NCBI GenBank assembly: GCA_001584585.1
Contig: LSYV01000005.1
Span: 3,477,643 to 3,503,750, forward strand
DNA from: Gonium pectorale
Taxonomy: Eukaryota; Chlorophyta; Chlorophyceae; Chlamydomonadales; Volvocaceae
Length of the DNA: 26,108 nucleotides
Reading direction: 5' to 3'
Shown piece by piece: positions 10,267 through 18,474 of the stretch (position 1 is the first letter of the stretch; each line of letters opens with the position of its first letter). The notes below the pieces were generated by a model, which was not told where the DNA came from, ran no database searches, and saw nothing but the letters and a program-made list of their open reading frames with translations. The translations under genes were made by a program, and so were the position numbers.

Positions 10267-12736
10267 CGCGGGGCCTTGGCTCACCCGCTTCGCCCGCTGA
10301 GCGTCTGGATGTCGGTTCCGATGTTTGCGCTGTGGGGGCGACGCATCCACGCTGCCCTGACAAGGGCATTGTTCCGATTGTTGCCCTTTTGTTGGGAAGC
10401 TGATGATGCGCCGCACCGCACCGCACCGTACGGCCTTTGTTGCGCGTTTGAAAGTCACATGGCCGTCCCTTGGAGCAGGCGCATCGCACCCTTTGTCGTC
10501 GCGTGCGGGCAGGGTGCGCGGGGCGCTTGCGGTCATGGTACTCCGTACGTTGTGGGTTGGCTCGGGGCCGGCACTCCGCTGCCACGCGTCCGCATTGGGG
10601 TTGCGGCAGTCGCTGGCCGCCTGCCGGTGCGACTGAGGGAGCAAGTGAGCGAGCGAGCGCGTCGACTGTATGCTCGGGGTGATGCCTCCCCACGAGGCTC
10701 GGCCTGCGGCGGCGCAGCCGGCATATGTTCGAGTTGGGGCGGTGTCCGATGTATATGTATGCGACAGCGTGCTCAATCCAATGGCTTGGTGGCGTTTCAT
10801 GTCGCTTGCTGGCCATCTGTGGGGTTGTGTGCTTAACAGGTTACAGGTTACACGTCCGTCAAAGCCGGGGGGGCCATGGACGAATTGCGAATATTGGGGT
10901 GGTTAACTGGTTAAGTGGTTCTGCCTTGGTGCGTCGCGATGCCATGTGGGGTGGCGGGCGGCGGAGGTATCATTTTTTCAAGCAGCAGTCTCACAACTCT
11001 CACGCCACATTAACGCACAACCGAGAGGGTCGGTAGAGGGTGGGGCCATCAGGTGTTTTCGGTAGGTGGTCTCCTTGGTTTCGTGTACATATGTACTTGT
11101 TGTGCTTGTTATTACTGGATGCTAGTTCAGGCGAGGTGCAAGATCAGGTGGCAGGCATGGAGAAGCGGCACGCCTGCGGACATGAGAAGGGGGGCACGAG
11201 GCTCTGCAGTGTTTTCAAAGAGAGCTTGGCACTCAACAGGGTCGGGCTCTTGTCCTGACGCGCTCCATGTGCGGTCGGGACCCCATGTATTCCTAGTTCA
11301 CACTTCGGTCCTGGAACATCGGCCTGACGATGACAGGCAGACTGAACAGCTCTGTGTGCATTACGCTGCCCCGCAAGATGGCTGCCCGTGGAAACCGTCA
11401 TGGTACCCCTGCCTGCTGCACAGCCCGTGGGCCGCCACCCCCCTGCTACGAATGTGGTACCATTTGCACGTCACGTGCGTGCGTATGAAAGGCACGGACA
11501 GTCACCGGATTGGGCATTGTGGTTGTTCGCTAGCACATGGGGAGCGCAGCGGCGCTGCGGTCGCTCTGTATTCTATCGAGTAAACCAGCAGGCCGCCGAC
11601 CACGACCGACCCGCGGGTCGGCACCAGCAAACCTGCGATGCTAAAATGCGGCCACGCCCAAGCCGCTTCGTCCGCCCGGGGCCTTGCTGGGCGCCAGCAG
11701 GAAGTCGGGGTGACCGGCAGGGCCATCGAGCACCAGTGCGCCCATGTCGCCCGGACCTCCACCTGAAGCCCGCCAGCGCACGCCGAGTTACGCCTTGTCG
11801 AGCCAAACAAACGCCCTCCTAGCGCCATTCCTGCATTTCCGCAGGCCGCGTCTGTGTGCGTCCCGCCGGCCTCCCTGCCTCTCCCCCAGTCCCTGGTCAG
11901 CCGCGTAGTGGCCCCACCCCTGCCGCACAGGTGCTCAAGGCGCTTGCAGCAAATCGGTATGGGTGCGGGCCGACTGTCCCTCCCCCTCTAGGGGTCCTTT
12001 TATTGGGCGGGCGCGATAGAGGGTTCACGGGCTTCCGGCCAGGATGCCTTTGCTAGCTGTTTTCGTATACCTGTTTTCTGCACTCCGTCACGCATACGTA
12101 ATGAACACACCCCTTCGTTCTTGGTGGATGGACTTTGCTGGGTCGGGCGGAGGATCCATCGGCCAGGCTGATCTGCTCGCTGTCTTCGTACAGCACTGTC
12201 CGGGCACGCTGTTACACGCATAGAAGACACACACCCCTCCGTGCCGGTTGGCTCCGCCAGGACGCACCCCCCTGGGCGACGCCCCCAATGCAGAAGCTCG
12301 TGTCCCGCATCCAGGCCCTGAACACGGGCCGGCCCGCTTCGGCCTTGTGCGAGGTACAGGTCCACCCTTGTGCGAGGTACCGGCACACACCACCGTTGAC
12401 CTGGATTAATTCGCACCCCTGGCACCCCGAAGCTGGATGGCTCACAACAGCATCCGAGGCTGTGGCGCCCCCGGGCCCTCCCACCATGTGAGGTGCCGCA
12501 GCGCGCTTCCTCCCACCACCTCAATCCTGCACCGCACCATACGCAGTTCATACAGAAGAGCACATGCCTCCAGGACCTACGACTTGATCGTCACACGGAG
12601 CCTGGACGGCCTTCCCGGCTCTCTCTTTCCTGGCAGATTCATCTCTCTTCTCCACCGCGCCCGGCCAAACCCAGCCTGCCTAGTCCGCAGGCCCCACACA
12701 CCACCCTGCCGCGCCCAGCCCAGCACAGCTGGCAGC
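10267..12736. other. Long convergent intergenic region; no gene recognised
   Basis: This 2.47-kb stretch lies between the converging 3' ends of the Ala/Gly-rich gene and ARP2. GC content is visibly lower than in the exons, especially 10700-11600. Frames of up to about 190 codons exist on both strands, but none forms a recognisable protein or joins through convincing splice sites. The left part is probably 3' UTR of the Ala/Gly-rich gene, although I found no TGTAA on the plus strand. The right part is probably 3' UTR of ARP2 down to the signal near 12212. A 16-nt element, CTTGTGCGAGGTAC(A/C)G, is repeated at about 12345 and 12367. No transposon ends or target-site duplications were seen. Confidence 0.55.
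12212..12216 (-). promoter_or_regulatory. Candidate TGTAA polyadenylation signal for ARP2
   Basis: The minus strand reads TGTAA about 520 nt downstream of the ARP2 stop codon. It is the first such match on that strand after the stop. This spacing is similar to that of the TGTAA after the plastid-protein gene and fits long 3' UTRs of volvocine algae. Confidence 0.4.
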
Positions 12737-15700
12737 TCACGCGATGCCGCACTTGCGCAGCGCCCCTGCCGGGTCCTCCGCGTACTGCTGCCGCGTGATC
12801 CAAAAGTCGGTGTGGTCCTGCAGCGGTCAGCGGGAGGGCAGCGGGCGCTGGAACGGGCGCTGGCGCGGGCGCAGGGGGTCCCATGGTTTATATTCTCCAC
12901 CCGACCGCGCCATACCCACACACGCGGCCATACCCACACACACGTTCCCGCCCGTCCAGCGCCCCCACCCCATCCAGGCCACCGAGAGAGCTCCCCCCAA
13001 GTCCAAGCCTCTCGAGGTCCGCCACACGCGGCCCATCTCAGCAAGCGGCTGTGTGCCCTATGTCCTCTGACCCTCGCCCCCCGCAGCAGCCGCACCCGCA
13101 CCCGCTCCCGCACACAGCCCAAGCCGGGAGCACACCGCCCCATCCCCGGTCGGACCCATCCCTCGTCGGACCCATCCGCCGTCGGACCCATCCCCAGTTG
13201 GACCCATCCCCTGCCGGACGGCTACTACCCGCGCCCTCCCCCCAACTGGCCCCCCGCCGCACCACACGTACAGCAGGGCACCGCACCACGCCGCCGTACA
13301 CCATGCCGTACCTTCATGATGTCCGCCAGCACGGCACCGCCCAGGAACACCATGTGCTTGCGATTGGGCGGGTCGGCGATGTGCAGCTTGAGCTTGCGCA
13401 GGCCAGCCATGTCGCCCTGACCCAGGCGATAGCGGTACATGTGCGTATGTGTTGAAATGGAACGACGTGTATGTGTGTGCGAGAGAGAAGGATGTGTGTG
13501 TGTTCAGTAGCAAGCGCTTGACGCGGACGTACTGGCTTCTAGCTGTAGTCTCCCGTCCAGTGTGTGGGGGGGGGGCGGCGCCGGTGCTGGTGGCGTGTGC
13601 GATAACGTGGTGTCGGTGACCGTCATGCGTGGTTTGGGCACTGACACTCCAGGCCGCGAGCCAAGGCTTGTGGTGACGCGGGGGCAGCGGGGCTCGGGTG
13701 CCATGCGCAAGCTCCTGCGTCCGCGGCTCCGCCCACCGCCTTGACTGCCCCTCCATCACGACTCTCCTCCTCCTCCTCCTCCCAGAAGAACCCCTTCAGG
13801 GGGACCACCTTACCACCTCTTCACCCCCCTCCTTTCCAACCCTCGAACGTCGAACCGCCCATGCCCCCGGCCCCCGCCCGCCCTCCCGCCGCCCGGGCCC
13901 CCACCTTGAGGACCCTCTCCACGTACAGCGCCCGCATCTCCTTGTCCATGCGGGTGGACATGCCGGGGTACATGGTGCTGCCGCCGCTGATCACGATGCG
14001 CTCGTACAGGCCGCGCCGGTTGTCGATGGGCGCGTCCTGCCGGGCGGGCGGGGGTGGGTGGGCGCGGGCCGGGCCGGACAGGTGGGGTGTGGGTGGGTGT
14101 GGGGGGCGGCAAGATTTGGAGAGCTGTGGGGTCAGGGGGCGTAGGGGCGTGGCTGCATTGCGCGGCTGGGCGATGCTCGCTGATGGGCGCGCCGGGGCAA
14201 AGATGGGATTGGGCGGAGGTGGGATGTGCCCGCGCGCCCCCCTCCCTGCATGTTCCGACTGGGACGTTGGACCGGAGGGGCATTTCGTTAACTTGCCTAG
14301 GTGGGTCGGGACGGCGTGCCTTAAAAGGCCAGTGAGAACGCCTTTCCCAATTTCTGACACCCCTCCGTGCTCAAACTGCAACCCATCTACACGCCGCTGC
14401 GCCAACTGCTTTCCTCCCTCCCTGCTTAGCGACGCTCGCCCGCCCCTGCTCCTCCTCCTCCTCCTCCTGCACCCCCTTCCGCCCCCCCACCTGTATTGCG
14501 TTGAAGGCCATCTCCGCGATACCGGGCGCCTCCATGTCCAGCAGCCGCGGGTTGAACATGACCTCGGGCGCCAGGAAGCGCTCGGCGCCCAGCCGAACTA
14601 CCCGCCCGTCCGGCAGCGTGTAGCTGCGCATCAGGGTGGTGGTCTCGCGGGCCAGCTGCATCTCCTGCGGCCGGAGGGATGGTGTTGAAATGGATCGGAC
14701 GAGGGGCCGCTGCAAGAAAGTGAAGGAGGAACCTGAGGGGGGCATCCCGCCTCACCCCGCCTCGATCTTGCCCGCCTCCTCCGGTTCCCTACTGGCCCGA
14801 CTCATGCACGCCCCCTACATCCCGGCTTGCGACCCCCGTTGCGACGCCCACCCCCCTTTTCCTCACCACCGCTCCACTTCTCCTCACGCTCCCTTCCTCT
14901 TAACACCTCCGAGCCCGAGACTCGTGCAAAGCACCGCACTCCTGCCAGCCTCGCCACTGAGCACGCCCTTCGGCATGTCCTCTCCCCACCCCCACCCCCA
15001 CCCCCCCTGATCCCTCCACCCCTCCCGGCCCCTCTCCACCCCTCCGCCCCTCAATCCTCTCCCCACCCGCCCCCCCTCCCTCACCCTGGCCGGGTCGAAG
15101 GCCACGTACGCCAGCTGCTCCTTGATGGCCCGCACCGAGTCCAGGTCCGCCGCCGCGTTGAGCGCGTAGCCGCGCCGCTGCAGCAGCTCCAGCAGCCGCG
15201 CCGTCACGTGCCGGCCCGCCACGTTGAGGCGCTTGGTCTGGTGCGGGAAGGCGTAGCCGTCCACCACCGCCACCGCGTGCGACACGCCGTCGCCCGAGTC
15301 CACCACCAGTCCCGTCAGCAGGCCCTGGGGGCGGCGGGCGCGAGGGCGGGGCCCGGGATGGGGAGGGGCGCAAAGGGCTTGGGGCAGGAGGGGCGGGGGG
15401 TCAAAGGGGTTGCACCGCATTGTCGCTAGGGAGGCAGGGGTGGCGTGGGGGGTGGGGCGAACAGGTGGAGACTGGCGAGGTATCTGCCATCGGGAGGGCA
15501 AGCGATTTGCCACCGGGTGCGAGTGGGACACGCCGCCACAGCAAAGGCCGGCAGACAGGCCTTACGCGAGGCGAGCACGGCGGAAGCTGGAGTCGCAGTC
15601 TCTGCCTCCTTCCATCCCCCCACCGGTCCCCGCTCCCAGGNNNNNNNNNNNNNNNNNNNNNNNNNNNNNNNNNNNNNNNNNNNNNNNNNNNNNNNNNNNN

Positions 15701-17805
15701 NNNNNNNNNNNNNNNNNNNNNNNNNNNNNNNNNNNNNNNNNNNNNNNNNNNNNNNNNNNNNNNNNNNNNNNNNNNNNNNNNNNNNNNNNNNNNNNNNNNN
15801 NNNNNNNNNNNNNNNNNNNNNNNNNNNNNNNNNNNNNNGCCGTCCACCACCGCCACCGCGTGCGACACGCCGTCGCCCGAGTCCACCACCAGTCCCGTCA
15901 GCGAGGCCCGTGGGGGCGGCGGGCGCGGAGGGGCGGGGCCCGGGAGTGGGGGAGGGGCGCGAAAGGGCGTTGGGGGCGAGGGAGGGGGCGGGGGGTCAAA
16001 GGGGTTGCACCGCATTGTCGCTAGGGAGGCAGGGGTGGCGTGGGGGGTGGGGCGAACAGGTGGAGACTGGCGAGGTATCTGCCATCGGGAGGGCAAGCGA
16101 TTTGCCACCGGGTGCGAGTGGGACACGCCGCCACAGCAAAGGCCGGCAGACAGGCCTTACGCGAGGCGAGCACGGCGGAAGCTGGAGTCGCAGTCCCTGC
16201 CTCCTTCCATCCCCCCACCGGTCCCCGCTCCCAGGCCGGGGTGCGCCCGGACACGCCCCGCCCCGCCCATACGGAGCCCGAGCTGCCTCCGTACGTCCTC
16301 CCGTACCTGCGCGTACAGCGTGAGTACGGCCTGGATCTGCATGTTGGCCCCCGCGAAGCCGTACGTCTCGAACATGACCTCAAGCATGCGCTGGCGGTTG
16401 GCGGTTGGGTTCATGGCGGGGTCGGTGAGCAGGATGCGGCACTCTCGCGGGTCGACTCCCAGCTGGCCGGGGCCGAACGCGTGGTCCCAGATGAGGCCTG
16501 CCCGGAGCACGCGGGCGGGTGGGGTGTGTGTGTGAAGGACAAAGGGTGTTAATGACGACGAGCTGGGCGCCAGCAGCGTTTGCCCCGTGGTGGGCGTAGT
16601 GGGTTTGGAAGGCATTGGGGGGCATTGGTGGGGGGAGGAGGGTGGTGGCAAAGGGCGGGGGACAAGAGCATGGATGGGGCATCGTGAGGCGGTCACCCTG
16701 CTTGGTGGGGAACGGGCGAGGGTCGCGCTCGCTCAGCCCCTGGACCGTTCCCCCGGCCTCCCATCCCCGAGGGCCCGGCGCCCTGCCACGCACCCGTGTC
16801 GACACCCTATCTGCCCGGCCGGTGTCCGGTACATGGGCGAGAGGCCCGAGCCCCCCGCCCCACCCGCTGCGACCTGCCCCACCCCCGCCGCCGCCGGTCG
16901 CTGCCGGTGGGGGGCAACGCACCCATGTCGTCCCAGCTCTGTACGATGCCGTTCCTCATGGGGTACGACAGCTCCAGCTGGGCTTTGTGGGTGGCCGCCT
17001 CGGACCCCACGTACATGTCCTGTGTCGTACGTGCGAACGGTGTGCTCAGATACAGGGGCGGCAAACACTTTTTTTCAGGTTGAGGTGGGTGCCCAGCGGA
17101 GTGGGCGTTGGAGGCGGGGTTGCAGGGCAGCGGCGGTTTGGGGCAGGGCGGCGATGGCACGGGGGCGGCGAGGGGGGGAGGGAAGGGAGAGGCCGGGAGC
17201 TTGACATACAGGGTTTGAAAGGCACGGGCTGGACGCCAGGGTCGCCTGGAGAGGCTAGGGGGGAGCACCAAGAGCCTGGGGCTCCTGAGCCCGGGTTTCA
17301 CGAGGGCATGGGCCTATGGGTCCTTCCTGCGCCGGCGCCAGCGGACCCAGCAACGACTGCACGTAGCACTTGCCCGGCAGCGGGCATGCCGCGGAGGGAA
17401 GCAGGGAACTGTTCCTTTCCCGATCCATTAGGGTGCTCCCCCGCCGCACCGCCTGGCCCCACCGCCTGGCCCCCGCCGCCCGGCCCCGAGCGATGCCTCG
17501 CCCCGGCCCCACTTTGAGCTGCTGTTGCTGCGAGAAGGGGTCGTTGTAGCGAAAGGTGGGTCGCCCCACCAGACACGGGAACACGGCGCGGGGGAAGCTG
17601 TCGCCAGCGAACCCGCACTTGACGAGCTGTGAACGGCAAGACAGGTGGGGACGAAGCAGATAGGAGGTGGGGTCTAAGGGGGCGCCCCGAGACATCCGTT
17701 TGGGATTGGGGCGGGGTGGGCAAGTCAGGCGGGAAAGGCGGTTTCGGTACTCACGCCCGTCCCATTGTCGCACACGACAACTCGGCTCCGAGGGAAGTCA
17801 TTCAT
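12737..17805 (-). CDS. ARP2: Actin-related protein 2 (ARP2), complete, nine exons
   Basis: ARP2 is one of the two actin-like subunits of the Arp2/3 complex, which starts branched actin filaments in the cytoplasm. Minus-strand exons are 17755-17805, 17513-17626, 16923-17019, 16307-16497, 15085-15324, 14491-14664, 13905-14036, 13312-13416 and 12737-12817. Phases all agree and total 394 residues, the same as human ARP2. Landmarks are VVVCDNGTG (phosphate loop 1, residues 9-17), [70 protein letters not shown] (phosphate loop 2, about 156-168), [10 protein letters not shown] (about 305-314), [21 protein letters not shown] and a C-terminus [16 protein letters not shown]. The FETY...LTLYAQ and [21 protein letters not shown] blocks point to ARP2 rather than actin or ARP3. 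The intron after exon 4 contains the N gap and a duplicated copy of part of exon 5; the copy next to exon 6 (left of the gap) is the intact one. Confidence 0.96.
12909..12944. repeat. Tandem 18-nt repeat in the last ARP2 intron
   Basis: Two near-identical head-to-tail copies of GCCATACCCACACACGCG (one mismatch) lie in the intron between ARP2 exons 8 and 9. No effect on the protein is expected. Confidence 0.85.
13149..13212. repeat. Tandem 16-nt repeat in the last ARP2 intron
   Basis: Four units of about 16 nt share the core GTCGGACCCATCC, with GTTGGACCCATCC in the last copy. They sit in the same intron as the 18-nt repeat, between ARP2 exons 8 and 9. The variable last three bases of each unit suggest an old, diverged minisatellite. 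Confidence 0.88.
15256..15640. repeat. Left copy of the sequence flanking the assembly gap
   Basis: These 385 bases, covering the first part of ARP2 exon 5 and the adjoining intron, reappear right of the N run at 15839-16235 in the same orientation. This copy keeps the ARP2 frame ([13 protein letters not shown]) and a clean splice acceptor, so it is the reliable version. Confidence 0.93.
15641..15838. other. Assembly gap (198 N)
   Basis: All bases are N. The sequence on the left ends ...CGCTCCCAGG, and the same sequence appears on the right at 16226-16235 before continuing into new intron sequence. The two contig ends therefore overlap by nearly 400 bases and should probably have been merged; the gap does not represent missing DNA. 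Confidence 0.97.
15839..16235. repeat. Right copy of the sequence flanking the assembly gap, with indels
   Basis: This copy is about 12 bases longer than the left one. Nearly all differences are inserted bases, mostly G, between about 15902 and 15990, close to the contig end; beyond that I see only one substitution (near 16195). One insertion breaks the ARP2 frame at the first codons of exon 5, turning the GLLTGL segment out of frame. This looks like an error-rich contig end, not a true partial duplication of ARP2. Confidence 0.9.
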
Positions 17806-18094
17806 GGTGTCGGTAACAACGCCTGGCTTAGAGAGTGGTAGTGCTGCCCGGTTCCACAGTCAGTTCCCGCGCGAGGTTGCATTTATAGACGTTTCGCTGG
17901 GGTTTGTTACATGTCCTTTTGGTTTTGTCAATTACTTGTAGTGCACGAAGTCAAGCTGTTGGATCACAAGTTAGCGGGAACGCTCCTGCGGGCGTCGTTC
18001 CCGCTCCTTGCGCAGCACGTCAGCTCGCCCTGGTCATTCCCCTTGCACAACCCTTGCTATACTGCTAAAGTTTACTCCCAGCGTTGATGTCGAA
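17806..18094. promoter_or_regulatory. Divergent promoter region between ARP2 and the small basic-protein gene
   Basis: The 289-bp region lies between the start codons of two oppositely transcribed genes. It contains a TATA box facing ARP2 (17887-17882). A TATA-like TATACT lies at about 18058 on the other strand, too close to that start codon to be a confident TATA box. Base composition is lower in GC than in the flanking exons. Confidence 0.55.
17882..17887 (-). promoter_or_regulatory. TATA box for ARP2
   Basis: The minus strand reads TCTATAAATGC, a good TATAAA match, about 77 bp upstream of the ARP2 start codon. Transcription starting about 30 bp downstream would leave a 5' UTR of roughly 45-50 nt. 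The position and strand are suitable; no transcript data are available here. Confidence 0.5.
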
Positions 18095-18098
18095 ATGA
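18087..18098 (+). promoter_or_regulatory. Minimal upstream ORF overlapping the start of the basic-protein gene
   Basis: ATG TCG AAA TGA encodes Met-Ser-Lys-stop. Its stop codon overlaps the main start codon by two bases (ATGA at 18095-18098). Ribosomes that start here would finish exactly at the main ATG, a layout that can permit or reduce initiation there. Whether it is translated depends on where transcription starts. Confidence 0.5.
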
Positions 18099-18376
18099 GT
18101 ACCAAGCTTGTCAAGAAGCAGCTTAACGCGTTGATAGAGCAGCAAGTCGCGGCTACTGAGGGCAAACCTATTGCCTCGCAGAAGGCTAAGGAGAAGCGTC
18201 GTCAGGCAGCGTTGAAGAAGAAACAGAAGGAGCTAGCGAAGGAGGCCGCAGCCCAGCGCAACGCCAAGCTAATCGTGAAAAAGAACCTCAAGTATTACAG
18301 CAGCACGAAGGGTACTAGCTCTCAGAACGCCGAATTAATGAGCAAGCTGCTGGCGAAGGTCACGGCCAAGAAGTAG
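18095..18376 (+). CDS. Small very basic protein, 93 aa, single exon, function unknown
   Basis: The frame ATGAGTACC... runs uninterrupted to TAG at 18374-18376. The protein is Lys-rich, with a central helical stretch (AKEKRRQAALKKKQKELAKE, about residues 30-49) and a later segment IVKKNLKYYSSTKG; no membrane segment or targeting signal is evident. This suggests a nuclear or nucleolar, RNA- or ribosome-associated protein, but that is inference. I see only a faint layout likeness to small nucleolar proteins of the AROS/RPS19BP1 type (basic helix, then a NLK motif), not enough to name it. Codon choice is less GC-biased than in ARP2 or the next gene (AAA, ATT, TTG, ATA, CTT occur). Besides its start it contains a single internal ATG, in frame near its end. 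The next gene begins only 98 bp downstream on the same strand. Confidence 0.82.
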   Translation: MSTKLVKKQLNALIEQQVAATEGKPIASQKAKEKRRQAALKKKQKELAKEAAAQRNAKLIVKKNLKYYSSTKGTSSQNAELMSKLLAKVTAKK

Positions 18377-18474
18377 GCATCGCCGCCGGCCTGAGGGTTC
18401 GGGCGAGGCCCTGCGTTACCCTCGTCCCGGGCTCGCCAGCCACATTAGGTAGCGTCGGAAGACCGCCCGCAGCC
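18377..18474 (+). other. Very short intercistronic spacer
   Basis: Only 98 bases separate the stop of the basic-protein gene from the start of the ABC ATPase gene. The spacer has no TGTAA signal, no TATA-like sequence and no ATG before the one at 18475. This is unusually short for two independent nuclear genes and supports a shared transcript. Confidence 0.6.

Noticed and set aside
9264..10800. Long open frames on the minus strand opposite the Ala/Gly-rich gene (up to about 440 codons).
   Set aside because: They are Arg- and Pro-rich mirror frames of GC-rich coding sequence, with no motif and no splice logic. The plus-strand frame has the better start, donor and acceptor.
11053..11583. A 176-codon plus-strand frame in the long intergenic region.
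   Set aside because: Composition is mixed and no family is recognisable. It has no splice partners, and competing frames of similar length exist on both strands.
12063..12240. Two vaguely similar segments resembling a degenerate duplication or transposon ends.
   Set aside because: Similarity is limited to short ACACACCCC-type runs, with no terminal inverted repeats, target-site duplication or coding remnant.
13149..13212. Regular repeats considered as a CRISPR-like array.
   Set aside because: Units are directly adjacent with no spacers, lie in a eukaryotic intron, and no cas genes are present.
12437..13420. A 327-codon plus-strand frame opposite the ARP2 3' end.
   Set aside because: It overlaps ARP2 exons 8 and 9 in antisense and consists of Pro/Arg/Thr simple sequence from intron repeats.
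15839..16235. A possible second, partial copy of ARP2 exon 5 (a paralogue or alternative exon).
   Set aside because: Near-identical intron sequence is included, and the differences are nearly all insertions near the contig end, so it is a gap-flanking assembly duplicate.
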